A stretch of DNA of 64,000 nt, from positions 186,001-250,000 of the forward strand of contig NZ_JMLQ01000002.1 in NCBI RefSeq assembly GCF_000686025.1, in the 5' to 3' direction. Below are positions 42,900 through 54,488 of the stretch, in pieces. Origin of the DNA: Rhodococcus sp. UNC23MFCrub1.1. Lineage in GTDB: Bacteria > Actinomycetota > Actinomycetes > Mycobacteriales > Mycobacteriaceae. The translations under genes were made by a program, and so were the position numbers. The notes under the pieces are model-generated. The model worked only from the letters and a program-made list of their open reading frames with translations, was not told where the DNA came from and did no database searches. Numbering within the stretch: the stretch's first letter is position 1; every line of letters starts with the position of its first letter.

Positions 42900-43565
42900 A
42901 TGACTGACAACATCAAGCGTCCGGCCAAGGGCATTCTGGGCACCAAGCTCGGCATGACCCAGGTCTTCGACGAGAACAACCGCGTCGTCCCGGTCACCGT
43001 CGTGAAGGCTGACCCGAACGTCGTGACCGCGATCCGTACCGAGGAGCGCGACGGCTACAGCGCCGTCCAGGTCGCCTTCGGTGCCATCGATCCCCGCAAG
43101 GTGAACAAGCCGGTCACCGGCCAGTTCGCCAAGGCAGGCGTCACGCCTCGCCGCCATCTCGCGGAGCTGCGCGTCGCCGACGCCGCAGGCTACGAGATCG
43201 GCCAGGAGCTCACCGCAGCCGAGTTCGAGGACGGCGCTTTCGTCGACGTCACCGGAGTGAGCAAGGGCAAGGGCTTCGCGGGAACGATGAAGCGCCACGG
43301 CTTCAAGGGCCAGGGCGCGAGCCACGGTGCGCAGGCTGTCCACCGCCGCCCCGGTTCCATCGGTGGCTGCGCGACCCCCGGCCGTGTCTTCAAGGGCATG
43401 CGCATGTCGGGCCGCATGGGTAGCGACCGCATCACCACGCAGAACCTCTCGGTGCACAAGGTCGATGCCGAGAACGGTCTGCTGCTGATCAAGGGTGCGA
43501 TCCCGGGCCGCAAGGGCGGCGTCGTGATCGTCAAGAGCGCAGTGAAGGGTGGTGCGCGAGCATGA
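42900..43565 (+). CDS. rplC: 50S ribosomal protein L3
   Basis: 221 residues from the ATG at 42900, with GGAG 7 nt upstream. Diagnostic segments are [16 protein letters not shown] and the extended loop [19 protein letters not shown] that reaches the peptidyl transferase centre. L3 is an early assembly protein of the 50S subunit. An in-frame GTG at 42882 overlapping the rpsJ stop is less likely as the start. Its stop overlaps the rplD start (ATGA). Confidence 0.98.
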   Translation: MTDNIKRPAKGILGTKLGMTQVFDENNRVVPVTVVKADPNVVTAIRTEERDGYSAVQVAFGAIDPRKVNKPVTGQFAKAGVTPRRHLAELRVADAAGYEIGQELTAAEFEDGAFVDVTGVSKGKGFAGTMKRHGFKGQGASHGAQAVHRRPGSIGGCATPGRVFKGMRMSGRMGSDRITTQNLSVHKVDAENGLLLIKGAIPGRKGGVVIVKSAVKGGARA

Positions 43566-44251
43566 CCAGTCTCGAGAAGAAGACCGAAGCCAACCTGACG
43601 CTCGACGTCAAGGAGCTCGGTGGCAAGACCAACGGCACCGTCGATCTCCCCGCCGAGATCTTCGATCGCACCGCGAACATCGCGCTGATGCACCAGGTCG
43701 TCGTCGCGCAGCTCGCTGCGGCACGTCAGGGAACGCACTCGACGAAGACGCGTGGCGAGGTCCGCGGTGGCGGCAAGAAGCCGTACCGCCAGAAGGGCAC
43801 CGGCCGTGCACGTCAGGGCTCGACCCGCGCACCGCAGTTCGTCGGCGGTGGCACCGTCCACGGCCCGCAGCCGCGCGACTACAGCCAGCGCACCCCCAAG
43901 AAGATGATCGCTGCAGCTCTCCGCGGTGCCCTCTCCGACCGGGCGCGCAGCGAGCGCATCCACGTGATCACCGAGCTCGTCGCGGGACAGGTGCCCTCCA
44001 CCAAGGGTGCCCGCACGTTCCTCGCGGAGCTCACCGATCGCAAGAAGGTTCTGCTGGTCATCGGCCGCGCAGACCTGGCCGCATGGAAGTCCGTCCAGAA
44101 CCTCGACGGCGTTCACCCCATCGCGCCCGATCAGCTCAACACCTACGACGTCCTCGAGGCAGACGACGTGATCTTCAGTGTCGAGGCACTGAACACGTTC
44201 ATCGCAGGACCGGCCAAGGCAGCAACGGATTCACAGGAGGAGGACAAGTGA
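43562..44251 (+). CDS. rplD: 50S ribosomal protein L4
   Basis: 229 residues beginning [20 protein letters not shown], with the conserved extended loop [20 protein letters not shown] that lines the peptide exit tunnel. It overlaps the rplC stop by 4 bp and the rplW start by 4 bp. In E. coli L4 represses its own operon; here that would require a target in the rpsJ leader, which is not demonstrated. Confidence 0.98.
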   Translation: MTSLEKKTEANLTLDVKELGGKTNGTVDLPAEIFDRTANIALMHQVVVAQLAAARQGTHSTKTRGEVRGGGKKPYRQKGTGRARQGSTRAPQFVGGGTVHGPQPRDYSQRTPKKMIAAALRGALSDRARSERIHVITELVAGQVPSTKGARTFLAELTDRKKVLLVIGRADLAAWKSVQNLDGVHPIAPDQLNTYDVLEADDVIFSVEALNTFIAGPAKAATDSQEEDK

Positions 44252-44553
44252 GCACCATTGCCGATCCCCGCGACATCCTGCTGGCCCCGGTCATCTCGGA
44301 GAAGTCGTACGGGCTCATCGAGCAGGGGACCTACACGTTCATCGTGCACCCCGACTCGAACAAGACGCAGATCAAGATCGCTGTCGAAAAGGTCTTCGGC
44401 GTGACTGTGACCAGCGTGAACACCGCCAACCGGCAGGGCAAGCGCAAGCGGACCCGATTCGGCTACGGCACGCGTAAGAGCACCAAGCGCGCGCTCGTGA
44501 CCCTCTCGGCCGACAGCAAGCCCATCGAGATCTTCGGAGGCCCGGTCGCGTAA
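44248..44553 (+). CDS. rplW: 50S ribosomal protein L23
   Basis: 101 residues from GTG at 44248, overlapping the rplD stop (GTGA), with the purine-rich AGGAGGAGGAC as ribosome binding site. Typical L23 features are [15 protein letters not shown] and [21 protein letters not shown]23 sits at the tunnel exit and docks trigger factor and SRP. Confidence 0.98.
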   Translation: MSTIADPRDILLAPVISEKSYGLIEQGTYTFIVHPDSNKTQIKIAVEKVFGVTVTSVNTANRQGKRKRTRFGYGTRKSTKRALVTLSADSKPIEIFGGPVA

Positions 44554-44600
44554 GCGGCCGGAGCTCAGAGGGTCCTCGAGGATCAAGGGACGAGACAAAC

Positions 44601-45437
44601 ATGGCAATTCGTAAGTACAAGCCGACCACTCCCGGTCGTCGTGGCGCGAGTGTCTCCGATTTCGCGGAGATCACGCGCTCGACACCGGAGAAGTCGCTCA
44701 TCCGCCCGCTGCACGGCCGCGGTGGCCGCAACGCACACGGCCGCATCACCACCCGTCACAAGGGTGGCGGTCACAAGCGCGCCTACCGGCTCATCGACTT
44801 CCGCCGCAACGACAAGGACGGCGTGCCGGCCAAGGTCGCTCACATCGAGTACGACCCCAACCGCACCGCCAACATCGCGCTGCTGCACTTCGCAGACGGT
44901 GAGAAGCGCTACATCATCGCGCCGAAGGGCATCTCGCAGGGTTCGCCCATCGAGTCGGGTGCCACGGCCGACATCAAGCCCGGCAACAACCTCCCGCTCC
45001 GCAACATCCCGACGGGTACCACCATCCACGCGGTGGAGCTTCGTCCGGGTGGCGGCGCCAAGATGGTCCGCTCCGCCGGTGCCGGTGCTCAGCTCCTCGG
45101 TAAGGAAGGCGCCTACGCCACGCTGCGTATGCCGTCCGGTGAGATCCGTCGAGTCGACGTGCGCTGCCGCGCCACCGTCGGCGAGGTGGGCAACGCCGAG
45201 CAGTCCAACATCAACTGGGGCAAGGCCGGCCGTATGCGCTGGAAGGGCAAGCGCCCGACCGTCCGTGGTGTCGTCATGAACCCGGTCGACCACCCGCACG
45301 GTGGTGGCGAGGGCAAGACCTCCGGTGGTCGCCACCCGGTCAGCCCGTGGGGGCAGCCGGAAGGCCGTACCCGCAAGAACAAGCCGAGCGATCAGCTCAT
45401 CGTCCGCCGCCGCCGCACCGGCAAGAACAAGCGATAA
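44601..45437 (+). CDS. rplB: 50S ribosomal protein L2
   Basis: 278 residues starting [20 protein letters not shown]. It contains the highly conserved [19 protein letters not shown], whose histidine is important near the peptidyl transferase centre. A 47-bp gap to rplW carries its ribosome binding site. Normal length and canonical position in the S10 operon. Confidence 0.99.
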   Translation: MAIRKYKPTTPGRRGASVSDFAEITRSTPEKSLIRPLHGRGGRNAHGRITTRHKGGGHKRAYRLIDFRRNDKDGVPAKVAHIEYDPNRTANIALLHFADGEKRYIIAPKGISQGSPIESGATADIKPGNNLPLRNIPTGTTIHAVELRPGGGAKMVRSAGAGAQLLGKEGAYATLRMPSGEIRRVDVRCRATVGEVGNAEQSNINWGKAGRMRWKGKRPTVRGVVMNPVDHPHGGGEGKTSGGRHPVSPWGQPEGRTRKNKPSDQLIVRRRRTGKNKR

Positions 45438-45454
45438 TCAGGAGGGAGTAGCAG

Positions 45455-45732
45455 ATGCCACGCAGTCTGAAGAAAGGCCCGTTCGTCGACGACCACCTCC
45501 TGAAAAAGGTGGACGTTCAGAACGACAAGGGCACGAAGCAGGTCATCAAGACCTGGTCACGCCGCTCGACCATCACCCCCGACTTCATCGGTCACACCTT
45601 CGCCGTCCACGACGGTCGCAAGCACGTCCCGGTGTTCGTCTCGGATGCGATGGTCGGACACAAGCTCGGTGAATTCGCGCCGACGAGGACCTTCAAGGGT
45701 CACATCAAGGACGACCGGAAGGCGAAGCGGCG

Positions 45733-45736
<4 letters not shown>
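45455..45736 (+). CDS. rpsS: 30S ribosomal protein S19
   Basis: 93 residues starting [19 protein letters not shown], with the conserved [21 protein letters not shown]19 forms a complex with S13 in the 30S head. It overlaps the rplV start by 4 bp. Confidence 0.98.
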
Positions 45737-46940
<1,204 letters not shown>

Positions 46941-46943
46941 CGC

Positions 46944-47360
46944 ATGTTGATCCCCCGTCGGGTCAAGCACCGCAAGCAGCACCACCCCAAGCGTTCGGGT
47001 GCCGCCAAGGGCGGAACTCAGGTGACCTTCGGTGAATACGGCATCCAGGCTCTCGAGCCCGCCTACATCACCAACCGTCAGATCGAGGCAGCCCGTATCG
47101 CCGTCACCCGCCACATCAAGCGTGGTGGCAAGGTCTGGATCAACATCTACCCGGACCGTCCGCTCACGAAGAAGCCTGCCGAGACCCGCATGGGTTCCGG
47201 TAAGGGTTCGCCGGAGTGGTGGGTCGCCAACGTCAAGCCCGGCCGCGTGCTCTTCGAGCTCAGCTACCCGGACGAGCAGATCGCTCGTGAAGCACTGACG
47301 CGCGCGATTCACAAGCTGCCGATCAAGGCACGCATCATCACGAGGGAGGTTCAGTTCTGA
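46944..47360 (+). CDS. rplP: 50S ribosomal protein L16
   Basis: 138 residues starting [20 protein letters not shown], with the family signature [21 protein letters not shown]16 organises the A-site region of the 50S subunit. The stop shares a base with the rpmC start (TGATG). Confidence 0.98.
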   Translation: MLIPRRVKHRKQHHPKRSGAAKGGTQVTFGEYGIQALEPAYITNRQIEAARIAVTRHIKRGGKVWINIYPDRPLTKKPAETRMGSGKGSPEWWVANVKPGRVLFELSYPDEQIAREALTRAIHKLPIKARIITREVQF

Positions 47361-47605
47361 TGGCTACCGGTACCCCGGCTGCCGAGCTCCGCGAGCTCGG
47401 CGACGAAGAACTGATCACCCGCCTTCGTGAGTCGAAGGAGGAGCTGTTCAACCTCCGCTTCCAGATGGCCACCGGCCAGCTGGACAACAACCGTCGGCTG
47501 CGCGTCGTCCGCCACGAGATCGCGCGCATCTACACCGTGATGCGCGAGCGCGAGCTCGGGCTTGCCGCGGGACCTTCCGAGGACACGGCAGGTGACGCAG
47601 CATGA
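47360..47605 (+). CDS. rpmC: 50S ribosomal protein L29
   Basis: 81 residues. The conserved part is [20 protein letters not shown] followed by [20 protein letters not shown]. The acidic C-terminal extension of about 15 residues is common in actinobacteria. It overlaps the rplP stop by one base and the rpsQ start by four. Confidence 0.97.
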   Translation: MATGTPAAELRELGDEELITRLRESKEELFNLRFQMATGQLDNNRRLRVVRHEIARIYTVMRERELGLAAGPSEDTAGDAA

Positions 47606-47883
47606 GCGAGGAAACAGTGACTGAAGAGACCACCCGCAACAGCCGGAAGACGCGTATCGGATACGTCGTCTCCGACAAGATGCAGAAGACGATCGTCGTC
47701 GAGCTCGAGGACCGTGTGAAGCACGCCCTCTACGGCAAGATCATCCGACGCACCACCAAGGTCAAGGCCCATGACGAGAACGGAGTCGCCGGCGTCGGCG
47801 ACCGCGTTCAGCTCATGGAGACCCGCCCCCTGTCCGCCACGAAGCACTGGCGACTGGTCGAGGTCCTCGAGAAGGCCAAGTAA
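47602..47883 (+). CDS. rpsQ: 30S ribosomal protein S17
   Basis: 93 residues with the OB-fold signature [18 protein letters not shown] and [20 protein letters not shown]. It is the last gene of the S10 operon here; a strong hairpin terminator follows 18 bp later, so rplN and the following genes belong to a separate transcript. Confidence 0.98.
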   Translation: MSEETVTEETTRNSRKTRIGYVVSDKMQKTIVVELEDRVKHALYGKIIRRTTKVKAHDENGVAGVGDRVQLMETRPLSATKHWRLVEVLEKAK

Positions 47884-47901
47884 CACCTGCAGCACCCATG
47901 G

Positions 47902-47934
47902 ACGACCCCGCACTCCTCGTGAGTGCGGGGTCGT
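47902..47934 (+). terminator. Terminator of the S10 operon
   Basis: A perfect 14-bp stem (47902-47915 and 47921-47934) with a CTCGT loop, followed by a short T-containing stretch (TTCTGCGTTCT). It lies 18 bp after the rpsQ stop. Confidence 0.88.
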
Positions 47935-47983
47935 TCTGCGTTCTCCGGTCCTCGCTACGATGGCCGGACGAGAGGGGATCGGC

Positions 47984-48676
47984 ATGGACAGTGTGATGCA
48001 GTTCGCCGGCCAGTACTGGTGGCTGTGGTTCGTCTTCGGCGGGTCCATCGCGGGTGCGGCCAAGGCGGTCAGCGCCGCCAACGAGCGACGTGCGGATCGT
48101 CGCCTCGAGCGGTACCGCATCAAGCAGCAGGCCAAGGTCGCAGCGCTCGAACTCTCGAAGTCCACGAAGCAGGACGCGGAGACACAACGTCGATCCGTCG
48201 AGAAGGCGCTCGCCGAGCACGACGACGTGAACGCTCGGTGGTTCGCCTACGAGACCGACGTCATCAACCTGCTCGAGTTCCCCATGATGACGAACATGCG
48301 CGACCCGATGACGGTGGCCTTCCACCGAGCCAAGCTCGAAGCCGACTCCCTCCGGCCGTCGGCGGCGGACGAACTGGTCGGCGATGTCGAGGCGCAGCGG
48401 CTCTACCGCTCGGCCGTGCACGACTACGCCGTGGCGTTCACCGCCGCCGAGTCCGAGGCGAAGCGTCGTCGCCGCGGAAACTTCAGCGAGGCGGAGCAGA
48501 ACCGACTCACTCGCGCGCAGTCGCTGCTGCGCATGGCCTTGGACGGCGCCTCGACCCCCGCCGAGCGGCAGGCGGCGTACCGCAAGGCGCGCACCGAGCT
48601 CGAGGGCCTGGTGACGCTGCCGACGACGGCGTACGCACAGATCGAACAGCGGATCGCGGGGGCATTGGAGGCGTAG
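47984..48676 (+). CDS. Uncharacterised membrane-anchored coiled-coil protein
   Basis: A 230-residue protein that I do not recognise. The ATG at 47984 is preceded by GAGAGGGGA. Residues 5-30 form a single hydrophobic segment (YWWLWFVFGGSIAGAAKAV), followed by a long charged, probably helical region (ANERRADRRLERYRIKQQAK) and a mostly helical C-terminal half. No catalytic motif is visible. The topology suggests a cytoplasmic domain tethered to the membrane. It lies just after the S10 terminator and is convergent with the symporter gene, with only 6 bp between the stops. Confidence 0.7.
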   Translation: MDSVMQFAGQYWWLWFVFGGSIAGAAKAVSAANERRADRRLERYRIKQQAKVAALELSKSTKQDAETQRRSVEKALAEHDDVNARWFAYETDVINLLEFPMMTNMRDPMTVAFHRAKLEADSLRPSAADELVGDVEAQRLYRSAVHDYAVAFTAAESEAKRRRRGNFSEAEQNRLTRAQSLLRMALDGASTPAERQAAYRKARTELEGLVTLPTTAYAQIEQRIAGALEA

Positions 48677-48682
48677 GCGCGG

Positions 48683-50227
48683 TCAGCCCGTGACGTCCAG
48701 GTCGTCGACCGCCACCGTCTCGCCCCGGCGATGCGCCATGTAGTCGCGCAGCTCCCGCCTCACGACGGGAAGCAGCAGGTAGAGGCCGATGATGTTGACG
48801 AAGGCCAGGGCGAACAGCGCCGCATCCGCGAAGTCCAGTACGGATCCGAGCGACAGCACCGTGCCGACGACGGTGAAGAGGCAGAAGATGACGTTGAAGC
48901 TGTGCTTGGCGAGGGCGCTGCGGCCGAAGAGGGACGTCCACGCCTGCGACCCGTAGTAGGCCCACGTGATGGCGGTGGACAGCGCGAAGAGCGCCACCGC
49001 GACCGTCAGAATGTACGGGAACCAGGGGAGCACCGTCTCGAACGCGTCCGAGGTGAGTGTGACGCCGCCGGCAGGAAGAGCGCCGGTCTCCGCGACGATG
49101 GCGCGCTGGTCCTGCCAGGACTGCGTGTTCGCGATGACGATCGTCAGAGCGGTGGCCGTGCAGATCACGACCGTGTCGATGAACGGTTCGAGCATGGCCA
49201 CGAATCCCTCGGTGACCGGATGACGCGTCTTGACTGCCGAGTGCGCGATGGAGGCCGAACCCAGTCCCGCCTCGTTCGAGAACGCGGCGCGCTGGATGCC
49301 GATGATCATGACGCCCAGTACGCCACCCGCCACGCCCGTGGGGGAGAAGGCGCCCGTCACGATCGCACTCATGGCGCCGGGGACCTGCTCGATGTTGACG
49401 GCGATCACCACGGCGCATCCCAGCACGTACACGATGGCCATGGCGGGAACCAGCTTGGCCGTCACGGCGGAGATGGACTTCATCCCGCCGATGATGACCA
49501 GCCCGATCACGACGGCGACGACGAGCCCGAAACCGAACTTCGCGCCGTCCGAGCCGAGGAAACCCTCGTCGCCACCGGTGACACTGCGCACCTGAGCGTA
49601 GGTCTGGTTCGCCTGGAACATGTTTCCGCCGGAGATGCCGAAGAAGATGATGATCACGGCGTAGACGGTGGCCATGATCTTCCCGACTCGGCTCATCCCG
49701 CGCTCCGCGAGCCCCTTGGTGAGGTACTTCATGGGACCACCGGAGACGGTGCCGTCCTCGTGGACGTCGCGGTACTTCACACCCAGCGTGCACTCGACGA
49801 ACTTGGTGGCCATACCGAGGAAGCCGGCGAGGATCATCCACAGCGTGGCACCGGGTCCGCCCAGGGTGACCGCGACCGCGACACCGGCGATGTTGCCGAG
49901 CCCGACGGTGCCGGACACGGCGGCGGTCAGGGCGCGGAAGTGGCTCACCTCGCCGGGTGCTGTGGGGTCGTCGTGTTTCCCGCGGACCAGTTCCACCGCG
50001 TGTGTGGCGCCGCGTACCTGCAGGAACTTGAAGTTGACCGTGAAGATGATCGCGGCGGCCAGGAGCCAGATCACGACCAGAGGCACCGACGCGCCGCCGA
50101 TGTCGACGGAGAAGAAGACGACGGTGGTGACCGCCTCGGTGACGGGTTCGAAGGTGGAATTGATGGCATTCTCGATGGTGGTGAGGGTGCCACCGTCGGC
50201 CGCAAGGATCCGGGGTACGGAAGTCAT
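48683..50227 (-). CDS. Sodium:alanine symporter family (AGCS) transporter
   Basis: A 514-residue polytopic membrane protein with the AGCS signatures GTVGLGNIAGVAVAVTLGGP and GIQRAAFSNEAGLGSASIAH, plus about ten membrane segments. The family couples sodium or proton entry to uptake of alanine or glycine. The start is the ATG at 50227; the ribosome binding site is weak. It is probably expressed on its own, as the upstream aldo/keto reductase ends 76 bp away on the same strand. Confidence 0.93.
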   Translation of the reverse strand: MTSVPRILAADGGTLTTIENAINSTFEPVTEAVTTVVFFSVDIGGASVPLVVIWLLAAAIIFTVNFKFLQVRGATHAVELVRGKHDDPTAPGEVSHFRALTAAVSGTVGLGNIAGVAVAVTLGGPGATLWMILAGFLGMATKFVECTLGVKYRDVHEDGTVSGGPMKYLTKGLAERGMSRVGKIMATVYAVIIIFFGISGGNMFQANQTYAQVRSVTGGDEGFLGSDGAKFGFGLVVAVVIGLVIIGGMKSISAVTAKLVPAMAIVYVLGCAVVIAVNIEQVPGAMSAIVTGAFSPTGVAGGVLGVMIIGIQRAAFSNEAGLGSASIAHSAVKTRHPVTEGFVAMLEPFIDTVVICTATALTIVIANTQSWQDQRAIVAETGALPAGGVTLTSDAFETVLPWFPYILTVAVALFALSTAITWAYYGSQAWTSLFGRSALAKHSFNVIFCLFTVVGTVLSLGSVLDFADAALFALAFVNIIGLYLLLPVVRRELRDYMAHRRGETVAVDDLDVTG

Positions 50228-50303
50228 GTCTCATTCGACCCCGGCATCCCGGATCCTGCACGCCTTGAGGCGTATCTGACCGATCCTTTACCTGATCTTG
50301 ACC

Positions 50304-51308
50304 TCAGACCAGACGCTTCTCGGGACTCACCGTCTTCGACGGATCCTTCTCGACGATGTCGCCCAACGCCTCGTCGATCTTGGCGAGCACGTCGGCGTCG
50401 AGGGTGACGTCCTGCGCCTTGACGTTGTCGGCGATCTGCTCGGGACGAGACGCGCCGACGAGAGCGGCCGCGATGTTGTCGTTGGCCAGCACCCAGGCGA
50501 TGGCGAGCTGGGACATCGTGATGCCCAGGTCGTCGGCGATCGGCTTCAGCTTCTGCACGCGCGTCAGCGTCTCGTCGTTCATATAACGCGAGATCATGTC
50601 CGCGCCGCCCTTGTCGTCGGTCGCGCGCGAGCCCTCGGGAAGCGACTGTCCGGGAACGTACTTGCCCGTGAGGACGCCCTGAGCCAGCGGTGACCAGACG
50701 ACCTGCGAGATACCGAGTTCCTTGGACGCCGGGACCACGTCGGACTCGATGACGCGCCAGAGTGCGGAGTACTGAGGCTGATTGGAGACGATGGAGAAAC
50801 CGCGCTGCCGGGCCAGTGTCTGCGCTTCGCGGAGCTGGTCCGCGGTCCACTCGGACACACCGATGTACAACGCCTTGCCCTGCTGGACGACGTCACCGAA
50901 GGCGGCGATGGTCTCCTCGAGCGGCGTCTCGTGGTCGTATCGGTGCGCCTGGTAGAGGTCGACGTAGTCGGTGCCCAGGCGTCGCAGCGAGTTCTCGATG
51001 CCCTCGAAGATGTGTTTGCGCGAGAGCCCCGTGTCGTTCGGGCCCTTCTCGCCGACCGGGAAATACACCTTGGTGAAGATCTCGAGACCTTCACGACGCT
51101 CGCCCGCCACCGCCTTGCCCAGCACGGTCTCGGCCGCGCCGTTGGCGTAGACGTCCGCGGTGTCGAACGTCGTGATGCCGGCGTCGAGAGCCGCCTTCAC
51201 GCAGGCGGTCGCGACGTCGTTCTCCACCTGCGACCCGTGGGTGAGCCAGTTGCCGTAGGTGATCTCGGAAACCTTGAGTCCGCTGTTGCCCAGAAATCTG
51301 TAAGCCAT
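50304..51308 (-). CDS. Aldo/keto reductase
   Basis: A 334-residue TIM-barrel oxidoreductase of the potassium-channel beta-subunit-like branch. The catalytic tetrad is visible as Asp and Tyr in FDTADVYANG, Lys in IFTKVYF and His in YQAHRYDH. The NADPH-binding end contains GASRPEQIADN. It reduces carbonyl compounds; the physiological substrate is unknown. It starts at ATG 51308 and lies 42 bp downstream of the large ATPase gene on the same strand, close enough to be co-transcribed. Confidence 0.93.
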   Translation of the reverse strand: MAYRFLGNSGLKVSEITYGNWLTHGSQVENDVATACVKAALDAGITTFDTADVYANGAAETVLGKAVAGERREGLEIFTKVYFPVGEKGPNDTGLSRKHIFEGIENSLRRLGTDYVDLYQAHRYDHETPLEETIAAFGDVVQQGKALYIGVSEWTADQLREAQTLARQRGFSIVSNQPQYSALWRVIESDVVPASKELGISQVVWSPLAQGVLTGKYVPGQSLPEGSRATDDKGGADMISRYMNDETLTRVQKLKPIADDLGITMSQLAIAWVLANDNIAAALVGASRPEQIADNVKAQDVTLDADVLAKIDEALGDIVEKDPSKTVSPEKRLV

Positions 51309-51350
51309 GCGAACAACGCTACTCGCGCGCCGGCGCCAGGACTTCTCCTC

Positions 51351-54300
51351 TCACTCGCGCGCCAGCGCGAGGACCTCCTCTTCGGTGGGGGGACTCTTCG
51401 GGTGGAAGGTGAGGCACAGGGGAGTGGCCGTACGCCGGAATTCCGAACCCTCGACGGCCGCGTAGAACTGACCTGCGGGGAGACGTCCGACGTCGGGCAC
51501 GGAGCCGCCCTTGGCGCGCGCCATCTCCTGCGCCGCCTGGATCTGGGCGGGGCTGTTCAGCAGGCCGTAGAACTGGGTGGCCGCGTTCCCGGCGATGCGA
51601 TTGTGCAGCCCCTTGGGGGCCTGGGTCGCAAAGACGAGGCCCAGGCCGTACTTCCGGGCCTGCGACGCGAGTGCGAGCGTGCTGTGCGTGGCCGGTGTCG
51701 CTTTGTCCGAGGGCGCGTAGTTCTGCGCCTCGTCCATGACGAAGAGTCCGCCGAGCGGTCGATCACCCGCCGGGTTCTTCTTGATCCAGGCGAACAGACC
51801 CATCTGCAGCTGATTGACGAAGCTCTGCTTCTGCTCCTCGGTGGTGAGCCCCGAGAGGTTGATGACGGACACGCGCGCCTTCTTCCCCTCGGCCGGGGTG
51901 AGCAGCACGCCCGGATCGACGGGAGTGCCGGACCCGGCGAACATCGGGTCGTTCGTCATCGCGGCCTTGAGGTTCTCGGCGAGATCGGCCGCGATGCGCA
52001 CGGCGTCGCGCAGATCGCTGGCGTCGGCGGGGAGATTCTCCAGCAGGTCGATGAAGTCCGACATGTCGCCGGCCGAGCGCCGCCCGAACCCGTCGAGTGC
52101 CGCGCGCAGCACCGCCTGGCGGTGCTTCGCCTTCTCCGTGGTGCCCGTCGCCAGTGCGGCGGGAGCCAGCGCCGCGAGGCCCGACTCGACGGACGCGTCG
52201 AACTCGTCCTTGTCGTTCACGACGCTGGCGAAGTCGGGGAGCGGCTGGAAACTGAGCGGCCGCCCCGACGACTTGCGCGGAGTCCAGATGACGACGTCCG
52301 TGTCCCGCAGGTACGCAGCAGCTTTCGCCTCGTCGCCCGGCGGCCACGTGCGCTCGTCCTCCGGCCACGGTGTCCCGAGGCGGGCGAGATCGTTGTTGAT
52401 GTCGAGCACGATCGACGAGACACCGTGCAGGGCACACTCCTCGACCAGCCGGCGGATGAGCACGGTCTTACCGCTGCCCGATCCGGCGAAGATCGCCGTG
52501 TGCTTGCGCAGCGCCTCGAGCGGAATGCGGACCTCGGCGTTGGTGCTGAGCTCCGTCCCCATCTCGATCTGCTCCCGGCGCGGAGTTGCCGCTGGAGCCT
52601 GCGACACGTCGGGTTCGATGAGTGCCTGATCGTCGTCGACGACGCTCGCGTCGGGCAGCACCTCGCGGAACAACGCGATCTCGTGCGCCGGCTTGCGAGC
52701 GAGCAGCCACGACGTGAGGGCCGGCGAGTTCTCCGACCGGAGAGCGCCCAGGGCGTGCAGCGAGCGGCGATCGTCCTCGCTCAGCGGCACCTCGACACCA
52801 CCGGCGCGGTGCAGCGCCGCCACGGTCTGTTCCGTCTTCGCGCCCTTGGGCCACGGTGCGTTGCGGATGAGGATCAACCGACGGCGCGGCATGTCGATGT
52901 GGAGACCCGCCGCGGTGACGGCCCGCTCGATACGGGCCAGGGCCGCACGGGCATTGGTGGAGGAGACGGCGCGGAAGCACCAGTGTTCCTCGTCGTCGGT
53001 GTCGCTGTCGACGGTGTGGCGGAGCCGTGCGTGCAGTGCCGGGCGGCCGCTCGGCGGAGGATCCTGCGCGAGGCTGTCGTCGGACGACTGGTGTTCGTGG
53101 ATCCACGCGTCGAGACCGGCGGAGAGCAGTGCCGGGACGAGGCTGTCCTCGGTGCCGGGCTCGAGCGGTGTCGACACGTCCGCGGCGCTCCGCAACTGCG
53201 CGTACCGCTCGTCGAGCGCCTCGAGTTCGGATCGCTTGGCCGTGGGGAGCGATGGTGTGTCGGATCCCCCTCCGCTGGAGGCGAAGTCGGTCAGTTCCGT
53301 CGCGACCCCCGTCTCGAGGCAGTGGCGGATGTGCTTGTCGACGGCGATGAGCAGCTGGCGGGGAGTGAAGTCCGGCGCCTTGTCGAACGCGTCGACGGCC
53401 ACCGGCCATGTCGGGTGCGGGGTGGCGAAGCCGACCTCGCGGAAGCACGCCTCGAGGCGACGCTCGAGCAGCAGGCGGCCGACGTCCGACGACGGAATCG
53501 GCTTGAGCCGCTGCGTCACCCGGAACCGGTCACGCATCGGTGCGACCCCGCGAGCGGCGATCAGATCCCACGCGCTCGACAGCGCCGACAACACGGAGGC
53601 GGTGCGCGGCAACGTCTCACGGAGAGTCATCAGACCGTGGGCGAGCTGCTCGACCACCTTGTCCTCCTGCTCGTCCGCGTAGTCCTTGTCGGCGCCGGTG
53701 CGCGCCTGCGCGACGAGGGTGTCGATCTGATCGATGGCGAGGATGGTGGGACCCGTGATCGCGAGCAGTCGGGAGATGTTCTCCGCGATGCCCTGGTGAC
53801 CGAGCTCCGCGCGGCGGATGCCCCACGACTCGAACTCGTCGGCGTCCACGTCGTCGATCGACTGCAGGTAGGCGTCGCCGATGTCCTGCACGGCCGCGTC
53901 GGGTGCGATCGAGAGGACCAGGGCACGCAGGGTGTGCTGGGAGGTCCGACGATGGCGGGGATGGGCCTTGTAGACGCCGGTGACGAACTCGTTCAGCGTG
54001 TCGGCGTCGATCATGGTCTCGCCCATGACCTGTCGTCGCTGGTCCTCGCTCACGCCGGCGATGTCGCAGAGCCGCTGCAGGACCAGGCGGAGCTGACTGT
54101 CGTCACCGCGACCCGATGGGCGGTTGAGATCGTCGAGCATGCCCATCAGCGTCGAGCGCCAGAAACCCGCGGCGTCGAGGAGCCGGATGAGGAAGAAGTA
54201 GCCGCCGCGCGACTGCACCTCCTCGCGGACCTGCCCGAGAAGGTGCGTCTTGCCGGAACCCGCGGGGCCCTGCACGACGACGCCGAGCGGACTGGCGTCG

Positions 54301-54488
54301 TCCGAGTTCTCGGCGTCGGTGTACGCACTCATGACCTCGGTGAACACCCGCTCGTGCATCCCGGGCACGTGGACGTCCGACTGGGACCGCCACACGTCGT
54401 CGGGTGTGGGGGCCCAGCTCAGCCGCACCGACTCGAGAGCGCGGATCTGTTCGGACTTCGTGGTCGTCATCGTGGAGCCGCCCATCAC
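51351..54488 (-). CDS. Large double-NTPase protein: N-terminal AAA-like plus C-terminal HerA-like ATPase
   Basis: A 1045-residue cytoplasmic protein with two separate P-loop modules. The N-terminal module has Walker A GPAGSGKT (residues 74-81) and Walker B ILAIDQID (249-256), of ORC/STAND-like AAA type. After a poorly recognisable middle part (about 330-640) comes a HerA/FtsK-like module with Walker A GSGSGKT (669-675) and Walker B LFVMDEAQ (915-922), then the motor-like VFATQAPKGLHNRIAGN. HerA-type ATPases translocate DNA and usually act with nucleases. It overlaps the preceding gene by 4 bp (GTG start; an ATG one codon later is equally possible) in a coupled operon with a winged-helix-like protein and a nuclease-like protein. 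A DNA-processing or defence role is inferred from domains and context only. Confidence 0.85.
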   Translation of the reverse strand: MMGGSTMTTTKSEQIRALESVRLSWAPTPDDVWRSQSDVHVPGMHERVFTEVMSAYTDAENSDDASPLGVVVQGPAGSGKTHLLGQVREEVQSRGGYFFLIRLLDAAGFWRSTLMGMLDDLNRPSGRGDDSQLRLVLQRLCDIAGVSEDQRRQVMGETMIDADTLNEFVTGVYKAHPRHRRTSQHTLRALVLSIAPDAAVQDIGDAYLQSIDDVDADEFESWGIRRAELGHQGIAENISRLLAITGPTILAIDQIDTLVAQARTGADKDYADEQEDKVVEQLAHGLMTLRETLPRTASVLSALSSAWDLIAARGVAPMRDRFRVTQRLKPIPSSDVGRLLLERRLEACFREVGFATPHPTWPVAVDAFDKAPDFTPRQLLIAVDKHIRHCLETGVATELTDFASSGGGSDTPSLPTAKRSELEALDERYAQLRSAADVSTPLEPGTEDSLVPALLSAGLDAWIHEHQSSDDSLAQDPPPSGRPALHARLRHTVDSDTDDEEHWCFRAVSSTNARAALARIERAVTAAGLHIDMPRRRLILIRNAPWPKGAKTEQTVAALHRAGGVEVPLSEDDRRSLHALGALRSENSPALTSWLLARKPAHEIALFREVLPDASVVDDDQALIEPDVSQAPAATPRREQIEMGTELSTNAEVRIPLEALRKHTAIFAGSGSGKTVLIRRLVEECALHGVSSIVLDINNDLARLGTPWPEDERTWPPGDEAKAAAYLRDTDVVIWTPRKSSGRPLSFQPLPDFASVVNDKDEFDASVESGLAALAPAALATGTTEKAKHRQAVLRAALDGFGRRSAGDMSDFIDLLENLPADASDLRDAVRIAADLAENLKAAMTNDPMFAGSGTPVDPGVLLTPAEGKKARVSVINLSGLTTEEQKQSFVNQLQMGLFAWIKKNPAGDRPLGGLFVMDEAQNYAPSDKATPATHSTLALASQARKYGLGLVFATQAPKGLHNRIAGNAATQFYGLLNSPAQIQAAQEMARAKGGSVPDVGRLPAGQFYAAVEGSEFRRTATPLCLTFHPKSPPTEEEVLALARE

